A DNA stretch of 45,824 nt from Flavobacterium fluviatile (GTDB lineage Bacteria; Bacteroidota; Bacteroidia; Flavobacteriales; Flavobacteriaceae). The stretch is from positions 1 through 45,824 of the forward strand of contig NZ_JAADZW010000027.1 in NCBI RefSeq assembly GCF_010645065.1. Direction: 5' to 3'. Made by a program: the position numbers and the translations under genes. This document shows, in pieces, positions 34,777-45,300 of this stretch (position 1 is its first letter; each line of letters starts with the position of its first letter). The notes beneath the pieces are model-generated. The model had not been told where the DNA came from. It ran no database searches and was given only the letters and a program-made list of their open reading frames with translations.

Positions 34777-35289
34777 TTATTTTATACTTCTTAAATACTT
34801 AAACAATTCAAAAACGAATAGCTTATAATTTTCTAAAGCTGTATTTATCATCCAACGATTTATATTTTTATCTATCGATGCAAATCCAACTTTAAATCTT
34901 GCTTTTGATTGGTTAGTAATGAGTTTCAAAATCGGTTTTTGAACATCATAATAACTAATTAAAAGATCAAATTCTGTTTCAATAAATTCAGCCAAAAAAG
35001 GCACTTTAACATCTCCTCTCCAGTCTACATGTTTTTTCCCAAAAGTCAGAAACGAGTATTCTTTCTTGTCCTTAAATTTATTTCTATACACAACAATTTT
35101 AATTCTTTCAGAATCAATTCCATTAGAAATCAATTCTTTTATCAATGCCTTTGAATGCCTGAAATTACTCTCATCAATCAACAAGCCAATTGTCTGTATA
35201 TTACTGGTAAAAACTTCCTTTTTTACATTATGAAAATTATTTTTTAATGTTTTTTTTATGAAAAAATCCTTCAAATAATTTAAAAACAT
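34777..35289 (-). CDS. DUF6913-type protein of unknown function
   Basis: This is a 170-residue, basic, probably cytoplasmic protein that matches what I recall as the DUF6913 family of Bacteroidota. Visible blocks are IQTIGLLIDESNFRHSKALI, FGKKHVDWRGDVK and FDLLISYYDVQKPILKLI. There is no signal peptide and no catalytic motif that I can name. It is 17 bases upstream of dapA, so it probably shares its transcript. It is divergent from the 5'-nucleotidase pair across 47 bases. The function is not known. Confidence 0.75.
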   Translation of the reverse strand: MFLNYLKDFFIKKTLKNNFHNVKKEVFTSNIQTIGLLIDESNFRHSKALIKELISNGIDSERIKIVVYRNKFKDKKEYSFLTFGKKHVDWRGDVKVPFLAEFIETEFDLLISYYDVQKPILKLITNQSKARFKVGFASIDKNINRWMINTALENYKLFVFELFKYLRSIK

Positions 35290-35307
35290 ACTACTTTTAC
35301 CAGATTA

Positions 35308-35315
35308 CAAAATTA
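35308..35315 (-). promoter_or_regulatory. -7 box of the DUF6913-dapA operon
   Basis: The minus strand reads TAATTTTG (TAnnTTTG), 18 bases before the start codon, in the 47-base divergent intergenic region. No TTTG at the -33 spacing. Confidence 0.35.
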
Positions 35316-35336
35316 ATTATTTAAGTCGCATTTAAG

Positions 35337-36116
35337 ATGGCAAAACTAAAAAAGTATAACGGATTTTTAAAACTTTTTGTTATATTCTTAACACTTTTTT
35401 TAATATTTTCATGCAGCAATAAATACTACAACTTGACTAAGGTAGAAGGGAAACAGCTTCCTGTTACCGAAAAAGACAGTCAGACCCCTGAAATTGAAAA
35501 TTTCATTAAACCTTATCGCGATCATATTAATAAAGACTTAGACAATGTATTGGCCTATTGTCCTGAAACACTTGATAAAAGCACAGGAAAATGGCAAACC
35601 AGTATAGGTAACCTAATGGCTGATATTTGTTTCCAAAAAGGAAATCAGGTTTTTAAATCCCGGGAAAAAAAAGACATCGATTTATGTTTTTTAAATCATG
35701 GCGGAATCAGGGCTATATTGCCTGAGGGAAATATAACAACAAGAACTGCTTTCGAAATTATGCCTTTTGAAAACAATTTAGTTGTCCTTGCTTTAAAAGG
35801 CGGTCAGATTCCTGAAATGACTTCTTATATTATTAAAGAGAAAAAACCACATCCCTTAGCCGGAATGACTTTTACCATTTCAAAAGACAATACTGCCAAA
35901 AATATTCAGATTCAGGGAAAGCCGCTTGAAACCAATAAAACGTATTATGTTGCCACAAACGATTATCTGGCAAATGGAGGTGATAGCATGAATTTTTTCC
36001 TCAAAGCTGTTCAGAAATATGATTTGGATTATAAACTCAGAAATGTACTGATTGATTATTTTAAAGAAGTGGATACGATTCCGGTTCCAAAAGATATTCG
36101 AATTAAAGAAGAATAA
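35337..36116 (+). CDS. 5'-nucleotidase C-terminal domain lipoprotein
   Basis: This is a 259-residue protein that carries only the C-terminal substrate-binding domain of the UshA-type 5'-nucleotidase fold. A lipoprotein signal is visible (hydrophobic stretch LFVIFLTLFLIF, lipobox FSCS with the cysteine at about residue 27). Family motifs are IGNLMADICF, LNHGGIRAILPEGNIT (base and ribose contacts) and YYVATNDYLANGGD. The metal-binding N-terminal domain is absent here but is encoded by the next gene (50-base gap), in reversed order compared with the fused enzyme. It probably sits on a membrane facing the periplasm. The start at 35337 gives a typical lysine-rich signal. Confidence 0.88.
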   Translation: MAKLKKYNGFLKLFVIFLTLFLIFSCSNKYYNLTKVEGKQLPVTEKDSQTPEIENFIKPYRDHINKDLDNVLAYCPETLDKSTGKWQTSIGNLMADICFQKGNQVFKSREKKDIDLCFLNHGGIRAILPEGNITTRTAFEIMPFENNLVVLALKGGQIPEMTSYIIKEKKPHPLAGMTFTISKDNTAKNIQIQGKPLETNKTYYVATNDYLANGGDSMNFFLKAVQKYDLDYKLRNVLIDYFKEVDTIPVPKDIRIKEE

Positions 36117-36166
36117 TCAGATTAATCCAAAATAAAAATACAAGCGTTTTCGCAAAAACATACACA

Positions 36167-37078
36167 ATGAAAAGAAGAGAATTTATCGAAAAAACCGCTG
36201 CCGGTACCGCTCTATTAAGTTTAGGTCTATCATTGAGCAGTTTTGAAACAAATGACATAAAACATCTGACTGTTTTACATACCAACGATGTGCACAGCCA
36301 TATAGATCCTTTTCCGGCTGATGACCCACGCAACCCTAACAAAGGCGGAGTATCACGCCGTGCAGCACTCATTGAAACGATTCGAAAAGAAAATCCAAAT
36401 GTGCTTTTACTGGATGCCGGCGATATTTTTCAGGGAACTCCTTATTTTAATTATTATGGAGGAGAACTTGAATTTAAGCTCATGAGCATGATGAAATATG
36501 ATGCTTCAACCATTGGAAACCACGATTTTGACAATGGCCTTGACGGATTATATGCCCAAATGCCGCACGCCAGTTTTGAATTCATCTGTTCTAATTATGA
36601 TTTTAAAAACACAATCATGAACGGACTTGTAAAACCGTATAAAATCTTCAATAAAAACGGAATTAAAGTTGGCGTTTTTGGATTAGGAATTGAGCTTGAA
36701 GGATTGGTTGACAAAAAAATGTACAAGGAAACCGTTTACAATAATCCTGTGGAAATTGCTAAGGACATGGCTCAATTACTAAAAAAAGAAGAAAAATGCG
36801 ACCTAGTTATTTGCCTTTCGCATTTGGGTTACAAATACAAAGACGACGCATCAAAAATCTGTGATTTGAAATTAGCCGAATTGACACAGGACATTGACAT
36901 GATTATTGGCGGACACACGCATACTTTTTTAGACAAGCCTACAATTGTAAAAAACAAAGCGGGCGAAGATGTTATGGTAAATCAGGTGGGATGCTACGGA
37001 ATAAATTTAGGACGAATCGATTTTTATTTCGATAAGAATAAATCACATACCAATCAGGCAAAATCAATTATCGTATAA
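36167..37078 (+). CDS. Tat-exported metallophosphatase (5'-nucleotidase N-terminal domain)
   Basis: This is a 303-residue calcineurin-like phosphoesterase equal to the catalytic domain of UshA-type 5'-nucleotidases. The N-terminus (KRREFIEKTAAGTALLSLGL) is a twin-arginine-type signal. The dinuclear metal motifs are complete: LHTNDVHSHIDP, LDAGDIFQG, IGNHDFDNG, CLSHLGY and GGHTHTFLD. The C-terminal domain is missing but is encoded immediately upstream as a lipoprotein. The two proteins likely work together on nucleotides or related phosphoesters in the periplasm; this pairing is inferred from domain complementarity and gene order. Confidence 0.9.
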   Translation: MKRREFIEKTAAGTALLSLGLSLSSFETNDIKHLTVLHTNDVHSHIDPFPADDPRNPNKGGVSRRAALIETIRKENPNVLLLDAGDIFQGTPYFNYYGGELEFKLMSMMKYDASTIGNHDFDNGLDGLYAQMPHASFEFICSNYDFKNTIMNGLVKPYKIFNKNGIKVGVFGLGIELEGLVDKKMYKETVYNNPVEIAKDMAQLLKKEEKCDLVICLSHLGYKYKDDASKICDLKLAELTQDIDMIIGGHTHTFLDKPTIVKNKAGEDVMVNQVGCYGINLGRIDFYFDKNKSHTNQAKSIIV

Positions 37079-37094
37079 TTTTTATCTCTTTAAA

Positions 37095-37137
37095 AATTTA
37101 TCGATTTTATAAGTGTAACCTACAAAATCGATAAATT
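37095..37137. terminator. Long AT-rich stem-loop between convergent genes
   Basis: The 14-base arms AATTTATCGATTTT (37095-37108) and AAAATCGATAAATT (37124-37137) are perfect reverse complements around a 15-base loop. They lie between the metallophosphatase and ligA, which converge. It is probably a bidirectional terminator, although the stem is unusually AT-rich. Confidence 0.6.
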
Positions 37138-37161
37138 AAAATAAATTACGGCGAAAATTTA

Positions 37162-39165
37162 TTAACCCTCGTTTAATTTGCTGATAAATTCTTCTTCAGA
37201 TAATATTGGAATATTTAATTTATTTGCTTTTTCTAATTTTGCCGGCCCCATATTATCTCCGGCTACTACAAAATCTGTTTTTGCAGAAATGGAGCTTCCT
37301 ACTTTTCCGCCGTTATCTTCTATGGTCTTCTTTAGTTCATCTCTCGAAAACTGAGCAAAAACACCAGAAACTACAAATGTTTTTCCAATAAATTTTTCGG
37401 TTGCATTCGGATTTATATTTTCAACAATTTCAAACTGAACACCATAATTTTTTAATCGTTCAATTATCTTTTGGTTTTCTTCATTCTCAAAAAACTCGAT
37501 TACGCTTTTTGCAATTCTCTCTCCAATTTCATCCACTAAAATCAAATCCATTAATGAAGCTTTGCTCAGTGCATCGATATTTTTGTAATGTCTGGCTAGT
37601 TTTTTGGCAACAGTTTCTCCAACAAAACGAATACCAAGTGCAAACAATACACTTTCAAATGGAATTTCTTTTGATTTTTCAACGCCGTTTACCAGATTTT
37701 CAGCAGATTTTTGCGCCATTCTTTCCAGATGCAAAATATCTTCTACTTTTAATTCATACAAATCGGCATAATTGTGAACCAAATCGTTTTTGAAAAGCAA
37801 TGTAACCGTTTCTCCTCCAAGCCCTTCAATATCCATGGCTTTTCTTGAAATATAATGCTGTACCCTGCCTATAATCTGAGGAGGGCATCCATAGAAATTA
37901 GGACAGTAATGATTCGCTTCTCCTTCGTTTCGGACTAACTCTGTCTGACATTCCGGGCAATGTGTAATGTAATTTGTAGGTTGTGAATTTTCAGGACGTT
38001 GTTCTAAATCCACAGCTATAATTTTTGGAATAATTTCGCCTCCTTTTTCTACAAAAACAGTATCATTAACTCGAATATCTAATTTTTCGATTTGATCAGC
38101 ATTATGCAAAGAAGCTCTTTTTACAATCGTTCCTGCCAATTGTACAGGTTCCAGATTTGCAACCGGAGTAATAGCTCCTGTTCGCCCGACCTGATATGAA
38201 ATCGACTTTAATTTGGTCGAAACCTGTTCAGATTTGAATTTGTAGGCAATTGCCCAGCGTGGTGATTTTGCTGTGTAACCCAGTTCTTCCTGATGGCGAA
38301 AACTATTTACTTTTACAACCACACCATCTGTTTCGTAAGGTAATTTGTGTCGATGAGAATCCCAATAATCAATAAAATCGAAAACTTCCTGCATCTTATT
38401 GGCTAATTTTGCTTCACTGGGTACTTTAAATCCCCAGTCTCTTGCAGATTGCAATCCTTCTATTTGAGAAGAGAAAGGTAAATTAGTGCTTGTTACCGAA
38501 TATAATAAACATTCTAAAGGACGTTTGGCTACCTCAGCACTATCCTGCAGTTTTAAACTTCCCGAAGCGGTATTTCTCGGATTCGAATAAGGTGTTTCAC
38601 CGATTTCAATCAATTCCTGATTCATTTTTTCGAAACCTTTTAAAGGCAGGATAATTTCGCCTCGAATATCAAATTTATCAGGATAATTTCCTTTTAATTT
38701 TAACGGGATTGATCTAATCGTTTTGATATTATTTGTTACCTCATCCCCCTGAAAACCGTCTCCGCGCGTTAAAGCCTGAACTAATTTTCCGTTTTCGTAG
38801 GTAATACTTATTGAGGCACCGTCATATTTTAATTCGCAAGTATATTGTAAATCCACATTTCCCAGCACCCTCTGAATTCGATTTTCCCAATCTAATAAAT
38901 CTTCTTTCGAATAAGAGTTGTCCAAAGAATACATTCTGAACTGGTGTGCAATCGTTTTAAAATTTTTGGTGACCGTCCCTCCAACACGCTGAGTTGGAGA
39001 ATGCTCATCAAAAAATTCAGGGTATTTGTTTTCTAAATCCTGAAGTTCTTTCAGTTTAAGATCAAAGTCATAATCAGAAATTGTTGCATCATCAAGTACA
39101 TAATAATTGTAATTGTGCTGATTAAGTTCGTTTCGTAAATTCTGAATTGTCTCCTGAATACTCAT
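37162..39165 (-). CDS. ligA: NAD-dependent DNA ligase
   Basis: This is the replicative ligase that seals nicks using NAD. The length of 667 residues is full. The N-terminal Ia domain has YYVLDDATISDYDFD. The adenylation motif is ELKYDGASI with nucleotidyl-lysine K113. The OB fold has VGRTGAITPVANLEPV. A zinc finger follows with four cysteines in HCPECQ and YCPNFYGCP. The helix-hairpin-helix region is at about 430-570, and the BRCT domain at about 590-667 has KTFVVSGVF and KTDFVVAG. All motifs are intact. It has its own -7 box upstream. Confidence 0.97.
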   Translation of the reverse strand: MSIQETIQNLRNELNQHNYNYYVLDDATISDYDFDLKLKELQDLENKYPEFFDEHSPTQRVGGTVTKNFKTIAHQFRMYSLDNSYSKEDLLDWENRIQRVLGNVDLQYTCELKYDGASISITYENGKLVQALTRGDGFQGDEVTNNIKTIRSIPLKLKGNYPDKFDIRGEIILPLKGFEKMNQELIEIGETPYSNPRNTASGSLKLQDSAEVAKRPLECLLYSVTSTNLPFSSQIEGLQSARDWGFKVPSEAKLANKMQEVFDFIDYWDSHRHKLPYETDGVVVKVNSFRHQEELGYTAKSPRWAIAYKFKSEQVSTKLKSISYQVGRTGAITPVANLEPVQLAGTIVKRASLHNADQIEKLDIRVNDTVFVEKGGEIIPKIIAVDLEQRPENSQPTNYITHCPECQTELVRNEGEANHYCPNFYGCPPQIIGRVQHYISRKAMDIEGLGGETVTLLFKNDLVHNYADLYELKVEDILHLERMAQKSAENLVNGVEKSKEIPFESVLFALGIRFVGETVAKKLARHYKNIDALSKASLMDLILVDEIGERIAKSVIEFFENEENQKIIERLKNYGVQFEIVENINPNATEKFIGKTFVVSGVFAQFSRDELKKTIEDNGGKVGSSISAKTDFVVAGDNMGPAKLEKANKLNIPILSEEEFISKLNEG

Positions 39166-39210
39166 AAATATTAAAAATAGTGCTAATTATAATGTATAAA
39201 AACCGAATCT

Positions 39211-39218
39211 CAAAATTA
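39211..39218 (-). promoter_or_regulatory. -7 box of ligA
   Basis: The minus strand reads TAATTTTG (TAnnTTTG), 45 bases before the ligA ATG; a TCTG near-match lies 16 bases upstream. Confidence 0.4.
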
Positions 39219-39258
39219 GGATTATTTTTTATTGCAGAATATTAAAATCCAAAAGTTT

Positions 39259-39301
39259 TAAAAAATCAAAAATCAAGTTGCAAATCATGCAACTTGATTT
39301 T
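39259..39301 (-). terminator. Terminator of the T9SS adhesin cassette
   Basis: AAAATCAAGTTGCA (39269-39282) and TGCAACTTGATTTT (39288-39301) form a perfect 14-pair stem with a five-base loop. On the minus strand it is followed by a T-rich tract (39268 downwards). It lies about 110 bases past the OmpA-family stop. Confidence 0.8.
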
Positions 39302-39411
39302 CTTATTGTCCATTATTCATAAAAAAGATTTAAATAAAACCAGCTTCCAAATGGTTTTAAGTTCTATACTTTTAAAATTGATAATCAACAATCAAATTAA
39401 AACACTTAAAT

Positions 39412-41346
39412 TTATTTCTGAATAATAATGAAATCAGAACGTCTGTTTAACAAATGTTCTTCTTCCGTACATTTAACCCCATTTTTACAATTATTAATTA
39501 ACCGGCTTTCGCCATAGCCAATAGCACTCTCTATCCTTGAAGCATCTATATGTTGCGAAATAATATAATCTCTTGTTGATTTTGCCCTGTTGTCAGAAAG
39601 TTTCAGGTTATAAGAATCTTTTCCCCGCGAGTCCGTATGTGATTCAATTTTGATGCGGATGTTTGGGAATTTTTGCATGATAAAAACCACTTTAGATAAT
39701 TCTTCTACAGCTAAAGGTGTTATATCATATTTATCGTAATCAAAATAAATCGGTTTTACATCTACCTTTTCAACCCCTTTTTTCTTCACCACCAAATCAT
39801 CATAGTTGCTCAGTTCAAAATTGACATTTGGAATCTCTCCTTCGTTTTCTGATGTGGTTTCTACTGTTTTTTCATCGCTGGCATAATTGGGTTTTGCTGC
39901 AATCATTTTCACCGTTTTTCCGCACGGAACAGTCAAAGCATATTTACCTTCAAAATTTGTTTTTGTTTCGCCCAGAATATCACTAAAAGAATTGTATCCC
40001 ATGATTACAACATCTGCGAGAGGCAGTTTTGTTTTCCGGTCAACTGCCATTCCTGAAATTGTCTGATTGCAATCCGGGTCTTTTTTTGTAAAAGAATAAA
40101 TATCATCATCGCCCTTTCCTGCCTCTCTGTTAGAAGACAAATAACCAAAATGACCTGTTTTGTCTATTATAAAAGCAAAATCATCCTTATTACTGTTTAT
40201 TGGCGCGCCCAGATTTTTGGGATCTGAAAAACTTCCGTCAGATAAAAATTTACTTTCGTAAACATCCAGATCTCCCCATCCGTAATGCCCGTCAGAAGAG
40301 AAATAAAGTACCCCTTTGCTGAAAAAAGGAAAAAGATCATTACCAATAGTATTAATTTTCGGGCCTAAATTTACAGGAGAACTCATTGTGCCGTCAGGGG
40401 CAATTTTCACATAATACAAATCGGTTTCCCCATATCCGCCAGGCATATCCGATGCAAAGAAAAGCCATTTACCGTCTTCACTCAATGATGGATGCCCAAC
40501 GGAATACTCTTCACTGTTAAAAAATACTTTTTGTGGATTTTCAAGTTTATTATCCACAATAGAACCCTTAATAATTTGAAAATTATTAGTTTTTGTTTCG
40601 TCTATAACCAATTTATTTTTTTTGACGATATTGGTCGAATAATAAATTGTTTTTCCATCGGCATCAAAAGTGGCTGTCGCTTCATGATATTTAGTCATTA
40701 CATTTGGCAAAAATACGGTCTCATTAAACAAACTTCCATCGGCAGCATTTCTTTCAGACACATATAAATTAAGGAAAGGCTGATTGTTCCAGGTGTACAA
40801 CTTTTCACTGAATTTTGTTGTATCCCTCGCCGAAGTAAAAACAATTTTTTCCTGAAAAAATGTTGCTCCAAAATCAGATTTACTGGTATTGATATCCAGA
40901 TTTTTAATTTCGTAGAGCGATTTCACTTTAGATAAGCTGTCCATTTGTTTTTTCTGGGTGAGATATCTGTTAATTTCGTTTTTATCCCCTTTTTTGTCCA
41001 GATATTCTTTTGTAACCCTGTTTGCTTCATCATAATCCATTACGGCTTTCATTGATTGAATGTAACGCAGATAATAGATGTCCGTTAAATTATTCCCTTG
41101 TACTTCATATAATTTTCTGTACCATTTAAGTGCATTTCGGGAGTCAGAAATAAAATAATAAGAGTCGGCTGCATTCTTAATGGTTTGTGTGGAAGGTTTT
41201 TTTATGTTCTGCAAGATTTCTTCATACGCTTTTGAAGCATCAGCATACGAGTAGTTTTTAAACAATGCATCGGCCTTTTTTAAATTAGTCTGAGCAAAAC
41301 AAACCGTAAAGCTCAAAACCAGACTTAGGATATATAGTTTTTTCAT
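39412..41346 (-). CDS. OmpA-family protein with PD40 propeller (T9SS adhesin cassette)
   Basis: This is a 644-residue envelope protein with signal peptide MKKLYILSLVLSFTVCFAQ. The domain order is: TPR-like helices (about 25-130); a PD40/WD40-like beta-propeller (about 150-420) with SVGHPSLSEDGKWLFFASDM and FFSKGVLYFSSDGHYGWGD; a carboxypeptidase-regulatory-like beta domain (about 425-515, ISGMAVDRKTKLPLADVVIM); and an OmpA peptidoglycan-binding domain (about 530-644) with IESHTDSRGKDSYN and NRAKSTRDYI. This architecture is common next to PorP/SprF and T9SS adhesins. It lies 12 bases downstream of the PorP/SprF gene. A role in holding the secretion or adhesin complex to the peptidoglycan is inferred. 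Confidence 0.9.
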   Translation of the reverse strand: MKKLYILSLVLSFTVCFAQTNLKKADALFKNYSYADASKAYEEILQNIKKPSTQTIKNAADSYYFISDSRNALKWYRKLYEVQGNNLTDIYYLRYIQSMKAVMDYDEANRVTKEYLDKKGDKNEINRYLTQKKQMDSLSKVKSLYEIKNLDINTSKSDFGATFFQEKIVFTSARDTTKFSEKLYTWNNQPFLNLYVSERNAADGSLFNETVFLPNVMTKYHEATATFDADGKTIYYSTNIVKKNKLVIDETKTNNFQIIKGSIVDNKLENPQKVFFNSEEYSVGHPSLSEDGKWLFFASDMPGGYGETDLYYVKIAPDGTMSSPVNLGPKINTIGNDLFPFFSKGVLYFSSDGHYGWGDLDVYESKFLSDGSFSDPKNLGAPINSNKDDFAFIIDKTGHFGYLSSNREAGKGDDDIYSFTKKDPDCNQTISGMAVDRKTKLPLADVVIMGYNSFSDILGETKTNFEGKYALTVPCGKTVKMIAAKPNYASDEKTVETTSENEGEIPNVNFELSNYDDLVVKKKGVEKVDVKPIYFDYDKYDITPLAVEELSKVVFIMQKFPNIRIKIESHTDSRGKDSYNLKLSDNRAKSTRDYIISQHIDASRIESAIGYGESRLINNCKNGVKCTEEEHLLNRRSDFIIIQK

Positions 41347-41358
41347 AAGGTTTATTTT

Positions 41359-42291
41359 TTAAAAGAATCTTGGAGACTTGATTCTGCTTTGATTTTTGTT
41401 GAATTGATATTTCAGTATAAATTCATGCGTACCATCATTATACTTATTCAGTTGACTTGTTGTGTAATCAAAAGCATATCCGATGTAAAAGCTTTTTGAT
41501 ATCTGAAAACCTGCCAGAATACTTACAGAATCATCGGTACGATAAGAACCTCCGATAACGAATTTTTCGTAAAGCATGAAGTTTGCAGAAACATCAGCGG
41601 TAAGAGGAGCTCCACTCACTGCTTTTACTAAAAATGCAGGCTTGAATTTTAAATTTGGATTCAAATCAAACACATAACCACCCATTAAATAATAATGTAA
41701 ACGATCATAGCTTACAGATTCCTGAACATCATCATAATAATCATTTTCGATAAAGCTTGGAATTGAAAAACCTAAATACCATTTATCGGTATAATAATAA
41801 ATCCCGGCTCCAACTGCTAACTTCATCTGATTGTCAATATTTTGATTCAGCAGAACGTCATTAGGATCGTAATATTTTCCTTTAGTCCAGTCGATATTTA
41901 ACATTCGCATACCGGCTTTTAAACCAAAGGCCAGTCTTTTTTCATAACCTAATGCAAGCGAATATGAAAAATTACCATCAAGGTATAATTCGTCAGAAGG
42001 GCCAATTTTGTCATTAACAGCACTTAATCCTAAACCAATCTTTTCGTTTCGGAGCGGTGCGTGAATAGAAAACGACTGTGTTTCGGGGGCTCCGGAAATG
42101 CCAACCCATTGTGAGCGATGTAGAAGTGTAGCTTCCAGAACACCGGTAGACCCGGCATAAGCCGGATTTACCGCCATAGTGTTATACATGTATTGTGTAT
42201 ATTGAGGATCCTGTTGTGCATTTGTACTAAATGTGATAATAGAGCATATTAAGATTAAATACGTTTCTAGTGATTTTATATATAGTTTCAT
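41359..42291 (-). CDS. PorP/SprF family type IX secretion membrane protein
   Basis: This is a 310-residue outer-membrane barrel with a signal peptide ending NAQ. It begins the mature part with QDPQYTQYMYNTMAVNPAYAG, of which YTQYMYNTMAVNPAYAGS is the hallmark of the family. Later blocks are HRSQWVGISGAPETQSFSIH, FSYSLALGYEKRLAFGLKAG, and SKSFYIGYAFDYTTSQLNKY. PorP/SprF proteins are needed for secretion of particular T9SS substrates with type B C-terminal domains. The adjacent upstream gene encodes just such a substrate, so it is very likely the dedicated partner. Confidence 0.93.
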   Translation of the reverse strand: MKLYIKSLETYLILICSIITFSTNAQQDPQYTQYMYNTMAVNPAYAGSTGVLEATLLHRSQWVGISGAPETQSFSIHAPLRNEKIGLGLSAVNDKIGPSDELYLDGNFSYSLALGYEKRLAFGLKAGMRMLNIDWTKGKYYDPNDVLLNQNIDNQMKLAVGAGIYYYTDKWYLGFSIPSFIENDYYDDVQESVSYDRLHYYLMGGYVFDLNPNLKFKPAFLVKAVSGAPLTADVSANFMLYEKFVIGGSYRTDDSVSILAGFQISKSFYIGYAFDYTTSQLNKYNDGTHEFILKYQFNKNQSRIKSPRFF

Positions 42292-42332
42292 AACGATACT
42301 TATTTAGTTAATTTAATTGACGTTAATAGTGA

Positions 42333-45300
42333 TTATCTCATTATAGATAACCATCCTTTTTTAATTTTTCCGTCACCAATATCTATCACATAAAAATAAG
42401 TACCGGTTGGCAGCATATCCCCTCTGTTTATAACTCCCGATACATTAGCTGTTCCATCCCAATCATTTTCATAACCTCTTTTAATGTACACCAAAGCTCC
42501 ATATCTGTTAAAGACTTTTAATTCATTATTTGGATAAGATTCGATACAATCAATTCTGAAAAGATCATTTGCTCCATCATTATTTGGCGTGAACTCATTG
42601 TAAACTGTTAAACAAATTGGCTCTATAGTCGCTGAAGCTGTGTTATTTGTTAGATCAATATCTAAAGGAGTCGAAATTTCGATAGTGGCTACATTTAGAT
42701 AAGTCCCATTTGGTAATACAATTACTCTAATTTCAAGAGTTTCGCTTTCTCCCGGATTTAAAGTTGGAATTGTCCATATCTGAGAAGCATCATACACTCC
42801 TGTTGATGAAGAAGACGATACAAATTCATATCCGCTTGGAATTAAATCACTAACAAGTGTATTAAGAATAGTTCCCTGACCAACATTATTTACAGTTATG
42901 GTAAATACTATCTCCTCTCCAAAATTAGGAGTTGGATTACTAACCGTATTCGTTATGGTAAGATCTGAACATGTAGCTACTGTTACATTCAAAGTTTTTG
43001 TAGTAGTTTCATCGCATGTATTGATGTACGTTACCGAAACTGTTCCCGGACCAACATCAGACCATGAAATTGTTGCGGATCCATCAGCAGCACCACCACC
43101 GGAAGTTATTGTTCCGTTAGTAACAGACCATACATAATTTGATTTTCCGTTAGCTATTGAATAAGTCACTCCCTGAAAAACACATGGCGTATCATCTGTG
43201 GAAGTTATTTGCGCCAATGCATCATTTTCAAAACTAATCGCTATTGCCAGACGTGTCGCATTTGTACAGCCATTTGTCGTATTACTAAGCAATGTAGCAT
43301 AATAAGTTGTAGCTGTAAGCGGCGTATTTGCTGCTAATGGTGTTCCTCCTATTGGATTACTATACCAAACTACATTAGACTCATTTACCTGAATATTGGC
43401 AATGGTAGGAGTTTTAGATAAACAAAACTTTTGCGCTGTATTTATTGTAGTAACCACTCCTGGAGTATTTACATTTACTGTAACAACTAATCGAACAGAA
43501 TTTTCACAACCAGTTACACTTGAAATAGCTCCATAATAAAGTCCTGAAGTCAAAGCTGTTGTTGGTGCTAATGGTGTTCCTCCACTTGGATTGCTGTACC
43601 AAACAACATTTGATTCATTAACCTGAATATTAGCAACTGTTGGTGCATTCAATGAACAGAAGTTTTGAGTTGCCGAATTTGTAGTTGGCGTTGCTGACGG
43701 ATTATTAATTGTCACATTTACCTGCAGTCTCGTATTACTTTGACAGCCTGTCATCGGATTCAAGATAGCTCCATAATAAATCCCGTTTACTAAAGCTGTT
43801 GTCGGAGCTAATGCTGTTACTCCTGTTAATGTATCATACCAGACTACATTGGATTCATTCACCTGAATATTAGCTACAGTAGGAGAACTTGAAATACAGA
43901 AATCTTGTGTTGTATCCGTAGTCGTTGGTGTTAATGGATTAGTAACAGTTATCGTAACCTCTAATCTTACAGCACTTTCACAACCTGTTACCGGATCTAA
44001 AATAGCTCCAAAATAAGTTCCGTTTGCTAAAGTGGTTGTTGGCGCAATTGCTGTGGTGCTGGTCAATGAATCGTACCAAACCACATTGGACTGATCTACC
44101 TGAATATTGGCAACTGTCGGCGCATTCGCTAAACAGAAATCCTGTGTTGCATCTGCTGTTGTTGGTGTACCAGGATCGTTGATTGTAACAGTAACCTGTA
44201 ATCTCACAGCGCTTTCACAATTGGTTACCGGATCTAAAATGGCTCCATAATAAATTCCGTTTGCCAAAGCTGCTGTTGGTGCAATTGCTGTCGTGCTGGT
44301 CAAGGAATCGTACCAAACCACATTGGATTCATTCACCTGAATAGTGGCAACTGTCGGTGCATTTACTAAACAGAAATCCTGTGTTGCATCTGCGGTAGTC
44401 GGTGTGCCCGGATCGTTGATTGTTACAGCAACCTGTAACCTAACTGCGCTTTCACAATTGGTTACCGGATCTAAAATGGCCCCAAAATAAGTTCCGGTTG
44501 TCAAAGCGGTTGTCGATGCAATAGCTGTCGTGCTGGTCAATGAATCGTACCAAACCACATTGGTTTCGTTTACCTGAATATTGGCAACTGTAGGCGCATT
44601 CGCTAAGCAGAAATCCTGCGTTGCATCTGCGGTAGTCGGTGTACCCGGATCGTTGATTGTAACGCCAACCTGTAATCTTACAGCACTTTCACAACCTGTT
44701 ACCGGATCTAAAATGGCCCCAAAATAAGTTCCGTTTGCCAAAGCGGTTGTTGGTACAATAGCTGTTGTACTTGTCAATGAATTGTACCAAACCACATTGG
44801 ACTGATCTACCTGAATATTGGCAACTGTCGGCGCATTCGCTAAACAGAAATCCTGTGTTGCATCTGCTGTTGTTGGTGTACCAGGATCGTTGATTGTAAC
44901 AGTAACCTGTAATCTCACAGCGCTTTCACAATTGGTTACCGGATCTAAAATGGCTCCATAATAAATTCCGTTTGCCAAAGCTGCTGTTGGTGCAATTGCT
45001 GTCGTGCTGGTCAAGGAATCGTACCAAACCACATTGGACTGATTTACCTGAATATTGGCAACTGTCGGCGCATTCGCTAAGCAGAAATCCTGAGTTGCAT
45101 CTGCGGTAGTCGGTGTACCCGGATCGTTGATTGTTACAGCAACCTGTAATCTTACAGCACTTTCACAATTGGTTACCGGATCTAAAATCGCTCCAAAATA
45201 GGTGCCGTTTGCTAAAGCGGTTGTCGGCGCAATGGCTGTTGTGCTGGTCAAGGAATCGTACCAAACCACATTGGTTTCGTTTACCTGAATATTGGCAACT

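Noticed and set aside
37206..37793. Open frames on the plus strand within ligA
   Set aside because: They lie opposite the BRCT and helix-hairpin-helix regions of an intact ligase and are rich in residues typical of antisense translation.
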